A stretch of DNA of 64,000 bases from Pelomonas cellulosilytica (GTDB taxonomy: Bacteria; Pseudomonadota; Gammaproteobacteria; Burkholderiales; Burkholderiaceae_C). The position numbers and the translations under genes were made by a program. The stretch covers positions 496,001 through 560,000 of the forward strand of contig NZ_JAJTWU010000001.1 in the NCBI RefSeq assembly GCF_021353265.1. The letters are read 5' to 3'. Positions 1-8,414 of the stretch are shown piece by piece; position 1 is the first letter of the stretch, and each line of letters starts with the position of its first letter. A model generated the notes under the pieces. The model ran no database searches, was not told where the DNA came from, and was given only the letters and a program-made list of their open reading frames with translations.

Positions 1-1
1 G

Positions 2-118
2 CCGCTGGTGTGGCTGATGCTGCTGCCGTTCCGGCTGCTGGGCATCGCGGTGGACGGCGCGTTCGCACTGCTGCGCGCCATCGTCATGCTGCCCGCGCGC
101 GTGCTGGGCGGGCGCTGA
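2..118 (+). CDS. C-terminal end of a membrane protein (partial)
   Basis: The gene enters from outside the window; the last 38 codons are visible and end in TGA. The residues are strongly hydrophobic, with runs such as LVWLMLLPFRLLG and FALLRAIVMLPARVLG, and the tail is short and basic, so this looks like a membrane-associated C-terminus. Nothing upstream is available to name a family. The reading frame is chosen because the alternative frames give arginine/alanine-rich shadow peptides. Confidence 0.5.
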   Translation, partial: PLVWLMLLPFRLLGIAVDGAFALLRAIVMLPARVLGGR

Positions 119-132
119 CGTCGCGCAGCCTC

Positions 133-687
133 CTAGGCGATGTCGATCGCGTGCGGCCCGAAGCCCCGGCCTGCGCGCCGGTCGTCAAAGAAGCAGCGCA
201 GCGTCTCGCGCGTCGTCTGGAACGCAATCTCTTCCCAGGGGATCTCGGCCTCGGCGAATAGCTGCGCCTCCAGTGACTCCGGCCCAGGGTCGAACTGCAA
301 CGAACGGAGCGTCGCCAGGTAGAACAGGTGCACCTGGCCCACGCGCACGACGTTCAGCAGTGTGAACAGCGGCCCCATCGCGATGTCCGCGCCGGCCTCC
401 TCCTGCGTCTCGCGCAGCGCACCCTCTGCCGTCGTCTCGCCCAGTTCCATGAAGCCGGCCGGCAGCGTCCACAGGCCGTGGCGCGGCTCGATGGCGCGGC
501 GACACAGCAGCACGCGGCCGTCGGCCTCCCATACGGGCAGCGTACCGACGACATTCAGCGGGTTCTGGTAATGCACCATGCCGCAGGCCGGGCACATCGC
601 GCGCTCGCGGTTGTCGTCCGGCGGCACGCGGTAGTCGACGGGGCTGCCACAGTTGGAGCAGTGCTTGAAGCGGCTGAAGAGGGGCAT
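133..687 (-). CDS. Nudix hydrolase with N-terminal zinc ribbon
   Basis: A 184-residue protein. Residues 10-35 carry two CxxC pairs (C10/C13 and C32/C35), forming a zinc ribbon as in NudC-like and related Nudix enzymes. Residues 78-100 match the Nudix box Gx5Ex7REUxEExGU exactly, with G78, E84, R92-E93, E96-E97 and G99. Such enzymes hydrolyse nucleoside diphosphate derivatives with Mg2+; the substrate cannot be read from the sequence. The ATG at 687 is chosen because it begins just before the zinc ribbon. Longer upstream extension would run antisense through maiA. It is divergent from maiA with 33 bases between starts. Confidence 0.85.
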   Translation of the reverse strand: MPLFSRFKHCSNCGSPVDYRVPPDDNRERAMCPACGMVHYQNPLNVVGTLPVWEADGRVLLCRRAIEPRHGLWTLPAGFMELGETTAEGALRETQEEAGADIAMGPLFTLLNVVRVGQVHLFYLATLRSLQFDPGPESLEAQLFAEAEIPWEEIAFQTTRETLRCFFDDRRAGRGFGPHAIDIA

Positions 688-720
688 CGCGGCAGTGTAG
701 GGCGCGTCAAAATCGGCCGT

Positions 721-1356
721 ATGAAGCTGCACAACTACTTTCGTTCGTCGGCCTCCTGGCGCGTGCGCATCGGCCTGGCGCTGAAGGGCCAGGCCTATGA
801 CTACGCCGCCATCCACCTGCAGAAGAACGAGCAGTTTGCCGAGCCGTTCTCCTCGCAGCAGGCCTCGCAGCTTGTGCCGGCGCTGGAGCTGGACGACGGC
901 CGCTGGCTGAGCCAGTCGCTGGCCATCCTCGAATACCTCGACGAGACCCACCCTGAGCCGCCGCTGCTGCCGCGCGATGCGCTGGCTCGTGCGCAGGTGC
1001 GGGCGCTGGCGCAGGACATCGCCTGCGACCTGCATCCCATCAACAACCTGCGCGTGCTGCGCTACCTGAAGAGTGGCATGCAGCACACGCAGGACGACAT
1101 CGACCGCTGGTACCGGCACTGGGTCGCCACGGGCCTGACGGTCGTCGAGCGGCGGCTGACGTCGATGGCCGGCACCTACTGCTTCGGCGACACGCCCGGC
1201 CTGGCCGACTGCCTGCTGGTGCCGCAGGTCTACAACGCGCAGCGCTTCGCCTGCCCGCTGGACGACTTTCCCATCGTGCGCCGCATCAACGACGCCTGCC
1301 TGGCGCTGCCGGCCTTCGCAAACACGCGGCCCGAGGCCTGTCCCGATGCCGCTTGA
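721..1356 (+). CDS. maiA: maleylacetoacetate isomerase (zeta-class GST)
   Basis: A 211-residue protein of the glutathione S-transferase fold. The N-terminal thioredoxin-like domain carries SSASWRVRIGLALKG, the zeta-class active-site signature in which Ser contacts glutathione. The QSLAILEYLDE segment forms the glutathione gamma-glutamyl binding site. The C-terminal helical domain contains the conserved DIACDLHPINNLRVL stretch. The family converts maleylacetoacetate to fumarylacetoacetate in tyrosine/homogentisate breakdown; no other gene of that pathway is in the window. Length is normal. It overlaps pgeF by 11 bases, so the two are probably cotranscribed. Confidence 0.9.
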   Translation: MKLHNYFRSSASWRVRIGLALKGQAYDYAAIHLQKNEQFAEPFSSQQASQLVPALELDDGRWLSQSLAILEYLDETHPEPPLLPRDALARAQVRALAQDIACDLHPINNLRVLRYLKSGMQHTQDDIDRWYRHWVATGLTVVERRLTSMAGTYCFGDTPGLADCLLVPQVYNAQRFACPLDDFPIVRRINDACLALPAFANTRPEACPDAA

Positions 1357-2068
1357 CCCGCAGTGGCTGACGCCCGACTGGCCCGGTGTCACGGCGTTCA
1401 TGACGACGCGTGGCGCGAACTACGGCCGCACGGCGGGCGGCGCGGCCGACGTCGCCCGCGACCGGACGGCCCTCGGGCCGGTGCTGGGTGCTCGGCCTGT
1501 CTTCCTGCACCAGGTGCATGGCGCCCGCGTCGTGCGGCTGCAGCGCGACTGGCACGACGACAACGCGCCGCAGGCCGATGCGGCGGTGTCCACCGACCCG
1601 GACCTGGCCGTCGCCATCCTTGTGGCCGACTGCCTGCCGGTGCTGCTCAGCGCGCCGGGCGGCGTGGCCGGCGCCCATGCAGGCTGGCGGGGGCTGGCGG
1701 CCGGCGTGCTGGAGAACACCGTGCGCGAGCTGTGCGACGCCGCCGGGTGCGAGCCGGGCGACGTGCAGGCCTGGCTGGGCGCCTGCATCGGTCCGGCGGC
1801 GTTCGAGGTCGGACCCGAGGTCGTGCAGGCCTTCGGTCGCGAGCCGCTGCAGCGCGACCAGCCGGGCTTTCTCTACCGGCCCAATCCAGCGCCGCGCTGG
1901 CGGGCCGACCTGCCACTGCTGGCTCGCGAGCGGTTGATGTCGGTCAATGTCACCCGAATCAGCGGCGGCCGCTGGTGCACGCTGACGGATGATTCATTCT
2001 TCTCGTTCCGGGGCGAGTCCCTGGGCCGGCCCCGTGGCCGCATGGCCGCCTGCATCAGCCTGCGCTGA
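1346..2068 (+). CDS. pgeF: peptidoglycan editing factor PgeF / YfiH-type laccase-domain protein
   Basis: A 240-residue protein of the multicopper polyphenol oxidase-like YfiH family. Visible family marks are FLHQVHGARVV (first zinc histidine), a VADCLPVLL segment with the conserved Cys, and the AGAHAGWRGLAAGVLE motif with the second histidine. The family has been linked to purine nucleoside phosphorylase/adenosine deaminase activity and to removal of misincorporated residues from peptidoglycan precursors. The start lies inside the end of maiA. The 3' end overlaps a convergent small membrane protein gene by 75 bases. Confidence 0.9.
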   Translation: MPLDPQWLTPDWPGVTAFMTTRGANYGRTAGGAADVARDRTALGPVLGARPVFLHQVHGARVVRLQRDWHDDNAPQADAAVSTDPDLAVAILVADCLPVLLSAPGGVAGAHAGWRGLAAGVLENTVRELCDAAGCEPGDVQAWLGACIGPAAFEVGPEVVQAFGREPLQRDQPGFLYRPNPAPRWRADLPLLARERLMSVNVTRISGGRWCTLTDDSFFSFRGESLGRPRGRMAACISLR

Positions 2069-2257
2069 CGCCTCGGCCGCGCGCTGGCGCCGCCGGCGGC
2101 CCGGCGTGCCGAGGATGTAGAGCAGCAGGCCCAGCGGCAACACGCCATAGAGGACCAGCGTGATGAACGCGCCGAAGAGCGTGCCCTGCGGGCTCAAGGC
2201 CTCTGCAGCGGCCATCATCAACGCGACGTAGGCCCAGGCGATGGCGACGAGGTACAT
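1994..2257 (-). CDS. small two-helix membrane protein, uncharacterised
   Basis: An 87-residue protein with two hydrophobic segments, about residues 2-20 and 27-49, followed by a basic RRRRQR patch and a hydrophilic tail. Hydrophobic periodicity and an ATG start support a real gene even though its 3' end overlaps pgeF by 75 bases on the opposite strand. Its position between pgeF and phaC fits Burkholderiales gene order as I remember it. No function can be assigned. Confidence 0.65.
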   Translation of the reverse strand: MYLVAIAWAYVALMMAAAEALSPQGTLFGAFITLVLYGVLPLGLLLYILGTPGRRRRQRAAEASAQADAGGHAATGPAQGLAPEREE

Positions 2258-2319
2258 GGGGCTTGTGTCATAGGCGCGTCAGCGCCCGGGTTTACAACGG
2301 CAAGTGGTGGGTGCGGGAT

Positions 2320-2336
2320 GTGGCAAGCTTATTGCA
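2320..2336 (+). promoter_or_regulatory. sigma-54 promoter of phaC (predicted)
   Basis: GTGGCAAGCTTATTGCA. The -24 element has GG at 2322-2323 and the -12 element has GC at 2334-2335, separated by exactly 10 bases. TGGCA and TTGCA both match the RpoN consensus TTGGCACGNNNNTTGCW. Transcription would begin near 2347, giving a leader of about 44 bases before phaC. No well-placed NtrC half-site pair was found upstream, so a different activator is possible. Confidence 0.65.
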
Positions 2337-2390
2337 ACGGAGCAAGGCAAGACCGACGACCACCGCGGCGACAGCGTTCCGAGGAGATTC

Positions 2391-4079
2391 ATGGCCACCC
2401 GCAAGAAGAAGGACGAGGCGCCGCCGGCGCCCGACGCGCAACCCTTCGCAGAGCTCATCCAGCAGATGACGCACCTGCCGCAGATCTCGCCGACTGCACT
2501 GGCCGAGCTGCAGACCGACTACCTGAAGCAGGCCGCGGCCTTGTGGAATTCCGCCCTCGGCCAGAGTGAGGCGCCCACCGTCAATGACCGACGGTTCGCC
2601 GCGCCGGAATGGCGTTCCAATCCCGCAGCGAGTTTCCTCACACAGCTCTACCTGCTCAACGGCCGCACGCTTCAGCAGATGGCCTCGGCCGTCGAGGCCG
2701 ACGACAAGACCAAGGCACGCATCAGGTTCGCGGTTCAGCAGTTCGTCGACGCGGCATCGCCCAGCAACTTCCTTGCGCTCAATCCCGAGGCGCAGAAGCT
2801 CGCGCTGGAGAGTCAGGGCGAGACTCTGGCGCGCGGCCTGCAGCATCTGTGGGGCGACGTGCAGCGTGGCCATGTGTCGCAGACGGACGAGCGCGCCTTC
2901 GAGGTCGGCAAGAACGTCGCGACGACCGCCGGCAGCGTGGTCTACGAGAACGCGCTGTTCCAGCTCATTGAGTACGCGCCGCTGACGCCGCAGGTCAAGG
3001 CCCGGCCGCTGGTCATGGTGCCGCCCTGCATCAACAAGTTCTACATCCTCGACCTGCAGCCGGACAATTCGCTGATCCGGTATGCCGTGGCCGAGGGCAA
3101 CCGCACCTTCGTCGTCAGCTGGCGCAACCCGGACGATTCGGTCAAGCACCTGACCTGGGACGACTATGTCGAGACCGGGGTCATCGAGGCGCTGCGCGTT
3201 GCGCAGGAGATCAGCGGTCAGAAGCAGGTCAACACGCTGGGTTTCTGTGTCGGCGGCACGCTGCTGGCCACTGCGCTGGCGGTGCTGGCCGCACGCGGCG
3301 AACAGCCGGCGGCCAGCGTCACGTTGCTGACGACGCTGCTGGATTTCAGCGACAACGGCGTGCTGGACATCTTCGTCGATGAAGCCAGCGTGCGGCTGCG
3401 CGAGGCCACGCTGGGCGCCGAGTCGCCCAAGGGCCCGCAGCTGCTGCATGGCCAGGAGCTGGCCACGACCTTCAGCTTCCTGCGGCCCAACGACTTGGTG
3501 TGGAACTACGTCGTCGGCAACTACCTGAAGGGCGAGGCGCCGCCGGCCTTCGACCTGCTGTACTGGAACGGTGATTCCACAAACCTGCCGGGCCCGATGT
3601 ACTGCTGGTACCTGCGGCACACCTACCTGCAGAATGAACTGAAGGAGCCGGGCAAACTGACCGTTTGCGGCGAGAAGGTGGATCTCGGTGCCATCAACGC
3701 GCCGGTCTACATCTACGGGTCGCGCGAGGACCACATCGTGCCCTGGCACGCGGCCTACCGCAGCACGCCGCTGCTCAAGGGCCGCAAGCGCTTCGTGCTG
3801 GGCGCGTCGGGCCATATCGCCGGCGTCATCAACCCGCCGGCCAAGCCCGGCAAGCCGGCCAAGCGCTGCCACTGGATCGGCAAGGGCACCACGCTGCCGG
3901 CCGACCCCGAAGCTTGGATGGCCGGTGCCGTCGAGCATGCCGGCAGCTGGTGGCCGGACTGGTCGGCGTGGCTGGCGGCCCTGGCCGGCGAGCCCAAGCC
4001 CGCGCCCAAGGTACCCGGCAACCGCAAGTACAAGGTCATCGAACCCGCGCCCGGCCGCTACGTCAAAGTCAAAGCCTGA
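2391..4079 (+). CDS. phaC: class I poly(3-hydroxyalkanoate) synthase
   Basis: A 562-residue protein that polymerises (R)-3-hydroxyacyl-CoA on the surface of storage granules. The lipase-like box GFCVGG holds the nucleophile Cys286. Asp447 in SREDHIVPW and His475 in GASGHIAGV complete the triad expected for PhaC. Length and an N-terminal region without signal peptide fit class I enzymes that act without PhaE/PhaR. The ATG at 2391 is preceded by GAGGAG at 2381-2386, which decides the start over upstream in-frame codons. It is first in a phaC-phaA-phaB operon, with 21 bases before phaA. Confidence 0.95.
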   Translation: MATRKKKDEAPPAPDAQPFAELIQQMTHLPQISPTALAELQTDYLKQAAALWNSALGQSEAPTVNDRRFAAPEWRSNPAASFLTQLYLLNGRTLQQMASAVEADDKTKARIRFAVQQFVDAASPSNFLALNPEAQKLALESQGETLARGLQHLWGDVQRGHVSQTDERAFEVGKNVATTAGSVVYENALFQLIEYAPLTPQVKARPLVMVPPCINKFYILDLQPDNSLIRYAVAEGNRTFVVSWRNPDDSVKHLTWDDYVETGVIEALRVAQEISGQKQVNTLGFCVGGTLLATALAVLAARGEQPAASVTLLTTLLDFSDNGVLDIFVDEASVRLREATLGAESPKGPQLLHGQELATTFSFLRPNDLVWNYVVGNYLKGEAPPAFDLLYWNGDSTNLPGPMYCWYLRHTYLQNELKEPGKLTVCGEKVDLGAINAPVYIYGSREDHIVPWHAAYRSTPLLKGRKRFVLGASGHIAGVINPPAKPGKPAKRCHWIGKGTTLPADPEAWMAGAVEHAGSWWPDWSAWLAALAGEPKPAPKVPGNRKYKVIEPAPGRYVKVKA

Positions 4080-4100
4080 TCACTTCAAAGGAGACATACC

Positions 4101-5285
4101 ATGAGCCAACAAGACATCGTCATCGTCGCTGCCGCACGCACCGCCATCGGCAAGTTCGGTGGCACGCTCGCCAAAACGCCCGCCAGCGAACTCGGCGCGG
4201 CCGTCATCCAGGACCTGCTGCGCCGCACGGGCCTCGCGAGCGACCAGGTCAACGAGGTCATCCTGGGCCAGGTGCTAACGGCCGGTGTGGGCCAGAACCC
4301 CGCGCGGCAGGCCGTCATCAAGGCCGGTCTGCCGCAGGCCGTGCCGGCGATGACGATCAATAAGGTCTGCGGGTCCGGCCTGAAGGCCGTGATGCTGGCC
4401 GCGCAGGCCATCCGTGACGGCGACAGCGACATCGTCATCGCCGGCGGCCAGGAGAGCATGAGCATGAGCCCGCACGTGCTGCCCAACTCGCGCGACGGTC
4501 AGCGCATGGGCGACTGGAAGCTCGTCGACACGATGGTCAACGACGGCCTGTGGGACGTCTACAACCAGTACCACATGGGCATCACGGCCGAGAACGTGGC
4601 CAAGAAGTACGGCATCACCCGCGAGCAGCAGGACGCACTGGCGCTGGGCTCACAGCAGAAGGCTGTCGCCGCGCAGGATGCCGGTCGCTTCAAGGACGAG
4701 ATCGTGCCGTTCACGATCCCGCAGAAGAAGGGCGACCCGGTCGTCTTCGCGGCCGACGAGTTCATCAACCGCAAGACCAACGCCGAGGCGCTGGCCGGCC
4801 TTCGTCCCGCCTTCGACAAGGCAGGCAGCGTGACGGCCGGCAACGCGTCGGGCCTGAACGACGGTGCTGCCGGCGTGGTGGTGATGACGGCCGCCAAGGC
4901 TGCGGCGCTTGGTCTCACGCCGCTGGCGCGCATCGCGTCCTACGCGTCTGCCGGCCTGGACCCGGCCTACATGGGCATGGGCCCGGTGCCCGCGGCGCGC
5001 AAGGCGCTGGAGCGCGCCGGCTGGAAGTCGGCCGACCTGGACCTGCTCGAAATCAACGAAGCGTTCGCGGCCCAGGCCTGCGCCGTCCACAACGAGATGG
5101 GCTGGGACATGAGCAAGGTCAACGTCAATGGCGGCGCCATCGCGCTGGGCCACCCCATCGGCGCCAGCGGCTGCCGCGTGCTCGTCACGCTGCTGCACGA
5201 GATGGTCAAGCGCGACGCCAGGAAGGGCATCGCGTCGCTGTGCATCGGCGGCGGCATGGGTGTCGCCCTGACTGTAGAACGCTGA
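4101..5285 (+). CDS. phaA: acetyl-CoA C-acetyltransferase (beta-ketothiolase)
   Basis: A 394-residue thiolase condensing two acetyl-CoA to acetoacetyl-CoA, the first step of PHB synthesis. Cys90 in NKVCGSGLK is the acyl-accepting nucleophile. The C-terminal [10 protein letters not shown] and CIGGGMG motifs carry the other catalytic His and Cys, and NEAFAAQ is the conserved Asn-containing loop. Length is typical of PhaA. A good ribosome site, AAGGAGA, lies at 4088-4094. Placement between phaC and phaB argues for a biosynthetic rather than beta-oxidation role. Confidence 0.95.
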   Translation: MSQQDIVIVAAARTAIGKFGGTLAKTPASELGAAVIQDLLRRTGLASDQVNEVILGQVLTAGVGQNPARQAVIKAGLPQAVPAMTINKVCGSGLKAVMLAAQAIRDGDSDIVIAGGQESMSMSPHVLPNSRDGQRMGDWKLVDTMVNDGLWDVYNQYHMGITAENVAKKYGITREQQDALALGSQQKAVAAQDAGRFKDEIVPFTIPQKKGDPVVFAADEFINRKTNAEALAGLRPAFDKAGSVTAGNASGLNDGAAGVVVMTAAKAAALGLTPLARIASYASAGLDPAYMGMGPVPAARKALERAGWKSADLDLLEINEAFAAQACAVHNEMGWDMSKVNVNGGAIALGHPIGASGCRVLVTLLHEMVKRDARKGIASLCIGGGMGVALTVER

Positions 5286-5322
5286 ACTCAATATTCACCA
5301 CTGCAACCACAAGGAGACATCC

Positions 5323-6060
5323 ATGAGCCAAAAGATTGCCTACGTCACGGGCGGCATGGGCGGCATCGGGACCGCGATCTGCCATCGCCTGGCCAAAGGC
5401 GGCTTCAAGGTCATCGCCGGTTGCGGTCCGAGCCGCGACTACCAGAAGTGGCTCGATGAGCAAAAGGCCCTGGGCTACACGTTCTACGCGTCGGTGGGCA
5501 ACGTCGCCGACTGGGATTCGACCGTCGAGGCTTTCCAGAAGGCCATCGCCGAACATGGCTCGATCGACGTGCTGGTCAACAACGCCGGCATCACGCGCGA
5601 CCGCATGTTCCTGAAGATGACGCCCGAGGACTGGAAGGCCGTCATCGACACGAACCTGAACTCCATGTTCAACGTGACCAAGCAGGTTGTGCCGGGCATG
5701 GTGGAGAAGGGCTGGGGCCGAATCATCCAGATCTCGTCGGTCAACGGCGAGAAGGGCCAGGCCGGCCAGACGAACTACTCGGCCGCGAAGGCCGGCATGC
5801 ACGGTTTCACGATGGCACTGGCGCAGGAACTGGCAGCCAAGGGCGTGACGGTCAATACCGTCAGCCCGGGCTACATCGGCACGGACATGGTCAGGGCGAT
5901 CAAGCCCGAGATCCTCGAGAAGATCGTCGCGACCATTCCGGTCAAGCGGCTGGGCACGCCGGAAGAAATCGGCTCCGTCGTCGCGTGGCTGGCCGGCGAG
6001 GACAGTGGCTTCACGACCGGCGCGGACTTCTCCTGCAACGGCGGATTGCACATGGGCTGA
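5323..6060 (+). CDS. phaB: acetoacetyl-CoA reductase, NADPH-type
   Basis: A 245-residue classical short-chain dehydrogenase reducing acetoacetyl-CoA to (R)-3-hydroxybutyryl-CoA for PhaC. The nucleotide-binding TGGMGGIG is at residues 9-16, NNAG at 86-89, the catalytic Ser at 138/139, and Y152-x3-K156 in NYSAAKAG. The PSR segment after beta-strand 2 fits PhaB enzymes. AAGGAGA precedes the ATG. It is the last gene of the operon, followed by a clear intrinsic terminator. No phaR or canonical phasin gene follows directly. Confidence 0.95.
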   Translation: MSQKIAYVTGGMGGIGTAICHRLAKGGFKVIAGCGPSRDYQKWLDEQKALGYTFYASVGNVADWDSTVEAFQKAIAEHGSIDVLVNNAGITRDRMFLKMTPEDWKAVIDTNLNSMFNVTKQVVPGMVEKGWGRIIQISSVNGEKGQAGQTNYSAAKAGMHGFTMALAQELAAKGVTVNTVSPGYIGTDMVRAIKPEILEKIVATIPVKRLGTPEEIGSVVAWLAGEDSGFTTGADFSCNGGLHMG

Positions 6061-6081
6061 CGCCTTCCGGGCGTCGCTTTT

Positions 6082-6120
6082 AGAGCCGGCGGCCCGACGG
6101 GCCGGCCGGCTCTTCTGTTT
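6082..6120 (+). terminator. intrinsic terminator of phaCAB
   Basis: AGAGCCGGC at 6082-6090 pairs perfectly with GCCGGCTCT at 6105-6113. The enclosed arms also contain GGCCC/GGGCC complementarity. A T-rich tract TCTTCTGTTTT follows. It lies 21 bases after the phaB stop. Confidence 0.75.
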
Positions 6121-6134
6121 TCAGTGCGCCTGTT

Positions 6135-6626
6135 TCAGTGCGGGCCGGACGAGCCGGCGCGCGCATGCTGCACCTGCCCAGCACGCTGCGCGAGGATGGG
6201 CAACTGGCGCAGCGTCGGGCGCGGCCCCTGGGGCGCGGCCGCCACGCCGCGCGCGGCCGCGTGCGGGCGGCGCTGCCACTGGTCCAGCGCGTCCATGACG
6301 CGCTCCCACGCGCGCTGGTCGTAGACGACAGCCGCAAACAGGTTGGCTTGGCAGGGCTGCTGCCGCACCGCGGAGGCGACGAGATCCCGGAGCGGGCCGG
6401 CCGCCACCTTCACGCAGCTGCGCAGGTCGCGGAAGGCGGCGCCAACCGGGTGGAACAACACGCCCCGTTGCAGCTCCGCAGCCTTGCGCGAGGATGAGAT
6501 GACCATCCGCGTGAAGATGCGAGCACGGCCGTCGCCCAGCAGTTCGACGCAGAACTCGCGTCGCCAGCCGGTCAAGGCCTGAACCTGGGTCAGGGCGGGC
6601 AGGGTGGAGTCGATCTGGATGTCCAT
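6135..6626 (-). CDS. uncharacterised protein next to the PHB operon
   Basis: A 163-residue soluble-looking protein starting MDIQIDSTLPALTQVQALTG. The first half is predicted to be helical with mixed charge, and the last 60 residues are Ala/Arg/Pro/Gln-rich and look disordered. I chose this frame over the parallel open frames because those are dominated by Arg/Pro/Gly/His. Position beside phaB and the helical N-terminal half invite a granule-associated (phasin-like) role, but I cannot see a phasin signature. It is convergent with phaB. Confidence 0.45.
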   Translation of the reverse strand: MDIQIDSTLPALTQVQALTGWRREFCVELLGDGRARIFTRMVISSSRKAAELQRGVLFHPVGAAFRDLRSCVKVAAGPLRDLVASAVRQQPCQANLFAAVVYDQRAWERVMDALDQWQRRPHAAARGVAAAPQGPRPTLRQLPILAQRAGQVQHARAGSSGPH

Positions 6627-6760
6627 GACGTCCAGTGTGGTCGCATGACCGCCCGTTGGACAGCGCTTCTGTATCGCGATGCTTCCTGTACTCGGTCGCC
6701 GATGCATCACGACACAAATGCGTGAAACAGCGGTCCAGCGCTGACTTCTCGCAACGCTCG

Positions 6761-7234
6761 TCAACCCAGCGCCGGCTTGTTCACCATCAGGAAGAACACC
6801 GCCAGCATGGCCGCGAACGCCGGATAGCCCAGCAGTTCCCAGCGCCGTTGCCACACGCCATAGCGTGGCGACAGCGGGCGAGCCTCGCGCAGCGCGGCCT
6901 CGACCTCCCGGGCCATCTTCAGCTGCAGCGCCAGCACCGGCAGCCAGCAGGCACCGGCCGCCAGATACAGACCGATCGAGGCTGCCAACCAGGGTGTCGA
7001 CAGCGGCCAGCCGGCGCTGTGCGCCAGCCAGGCGCCGCTGAGCGGCTGCACGATGACGGCCGGCGTCGTGAACCACAGGTCCGCCCGCACGACCAGCCGT
7101 GCGACGACGGCGCGCGCCTCCAGGCTGGGCGTGCGGTTGGCAAAGAACAGGTAGAAGGCCGACCCAAAGCCGGTACCGACCAGCAGCACGCTGGACAAGA
7201 CGTGCAGCCATTTGACGAAGAGGTAGACATTCAT
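6761..7234 (-). CDS. DUF2269 integral membrane protein
   Basis: A 157-residue protein with four hydrophobic segments, approximately residues 3-26, 50-70, 78-100 and 130-150. The start MNVYLFVKWLHVLSSVLLVG with a conserved HxxS-type first helix fits DUF2269 (PF10027). The function is unknown. It is the last gene of a minus-strand operon behind the DoxX-like gene, and its start overlaps the preceding stop by 4 bases, implying translational coupling. Confidence 0.75.
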   Translation of the reverse strand: MNVYLFVKWLHVLSSVLLVGTGFGSAFYLFFANRTPSLEARAVVARLVVRADLWFTTPAVIVQPLSGAWLAHSAGWPLSTPWLAASIGLYLAAGACWLPVLALQLKMAREVEAALREARPLSPRYGVWQRRWELLGYPAFAAMLAVFFLMVNKPALG

Positions 7235-7596
7235 GCGCAAGGTTCCCTTCGGTCGAGCATTGCTAGCAGCGCCAGTACGGGCCCGTTCTTCAGCAGCGCG
7301 CCGAACGGGTCCAGCCACAGCGTCGGCAGCAGCGCGGTGGCTAGCACCGTCATGCCGATGACGCCGGCAGCGGCGAGCCGGTAGGTGAGGCGGCGGGGGC
7401 GCAGCAGCAGCGCCAGACCGATCAGCGCATCCCAGGCGCTACCCAGCAGCACCACAGCCAGTGCGGCGCCTGCACTCATGCCGGTGGCTTGGCGCAGCAT
7501 TGCGCAGCCGGCCGCGCCGCCGTCATGCAGGCTGGCGGCGACGGTGCCCCACCACAGCGCGACGAGCGATTTGCGGGCCAGGCAATCGGCGTTCAT
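7231..7596 (-). CDS. DoxX-like membrane protein
   Basis: A 121-residue protein with four hydrophobic stretches, resembling the DoxX-like C-terminal half found fused to SDR domains in many betaproteobacterial oxidoreductases. Here it is a separate gene whose ATG overlaps the SDR stop codon (ATGA at 7593-7596). The start at 7596 is used because upstream extension would run into SDR coding sequence. Its biochemical role is unknown; membrane anchoring of the SDR partner is inference. Confidence 0.65.
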   Translation of the reverse strand: MNADCLARKSLVALWWGTVAASLHDGGAAGCAMLRQATGMSAGAALAVVLLGSAWDALIGLALLLRPRRLTYRLAAAGVIGMTVLATALLPTLWLDPFGALLKNGPVLALLAMLDRREPCA

Positions 7597-8411
7597 GCCC
7601 AGGCGCCTTCCATGGCGCCGCGCAGCGGGCGACCCAGCGGCGACGTAGCGGGCGACTCGGCGCTGTCGTGGGCCAGCAGGTCCAGCGCGGTACTGCACCA
7701 GGGGCCTAATGCGACGAGGTCACCCAGTCGGGCGGAGGCACGTGTCAGCGCAGCGGGCAGCTCGATATGCCGCGCCGGCCCATTCCCGCGTGCTGCGCGC
7801 CGGCGCGCGATCCACTCGGCCACCGTCGCTGCCTCCGGGCCGACGGCCGTCCACGACGCAGGCGGTTGCGGCGACGTCAGCACGGCGACGATGCCGGCCG
7901 CCAGGTCCTCCACACGGATAGGCTGCACGCGGCAGCGCGCCACCTCGGCTGGCAGCGGCAGCCACGGCAGGCGGGCCAGCAGCTCCAGCATGCGGCTGCT
8001 GGCGCCGCCCACGCCGACGACGAGGCTGGGCCGCACGATGCAGGCCCGGCCGGCCAGCGCCACGTCGCCAGCGTGCTTGCTGCGTGCATAGGTGCTGACG
8101 CCGCCGCAGAGTGCCGACACGTGCACGAAGCACGGGATGCCTTCGGCCTCGCAGGCGTCCGCCAGGGCGGCTGGCGCTCGATGGTGCAGCAGGTCCAGCA
8201 GGTCGGCGACACCGCCTTGCTGGTCGCGCAGGCAGCCGGCTGCGTAGACGACGCCTTGGATGCCGGTGAGCGTGGCCCGCCAGGTATCGGATCGGTCCCA
8301 GGCCGTCACCGGGCTCGGCCGGACGCGCACCGGCTCATGGCCGGCCGTGGCGAGCGCCTGGCAGATCTCGCGGCCGATGAAGCCGCCGGCGCCAACGACG
8401 AGGACTCGCAT
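7593..8411 (-). CDS. NAD(P)-binding atypical SDR-family protein
   Basis: A 272-residue protein beginning MRVLVVGAGGFIGREIC, where GxxGxxG near the N-terminus is the nucleotide-binding loop of extended/atypical SDRs. YARSKHAGD supplies the YxxxK active-site pair. The family covers nucleoside-diphosphate-sugar epimerase-like and NmrA-like proteins, and the substrate cannot be told. It overlaps the downstream DoxX-like gene by 4 bases, and the upstream membrane gene ends only 3 bases before its start. Confidence 0.8.
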   Translation of the reverse strand: MRVLVVGAGGFIGREICQALATAGHEPVRVRPSPVTAWDRSDTWRATLTGIQGVVYAAGCLRDQQGGVADLLDLLHHRAPAALADACEAEGIPCFVHVSALCGGVSTYARSKHAGDVALAGRACIVRPSLVVGVGGASSRMLELLARLPWLPLPAEVARCRVQPIRVEDLAAGIVAVLTSPQPPASWTAVGPEAATVAEWIARRRAARGNGPARHIELPAALTRASARLGDLVALGPWCSTALDLLAHDSAESPATSPLGRPLRGAMEGAWA

Positions 8412-8414
8412 GGC

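Noticed and set aside
133-1401. Long minus-strand open frame extending the Nudix gene through maiA
   Set aside because: Only the last 184 residues have a recognisable fold; the rest is antisense to maiA with Arg/Gln/Val-biased shadow composition.
2300-2314. NtrC site beside the phaC promoter
   Set aside because: GCAA-N7-GTGC has one mismatch in the core and lies only about 6 bases from the -24 element, too close for an enhancer.
6135-6626. Phasin or PhaR identity for the gene after phaB
   Set aside because: Neither the phasin helical pattern nor the PhaR DNA-binding start is visible; only the location suggests it.
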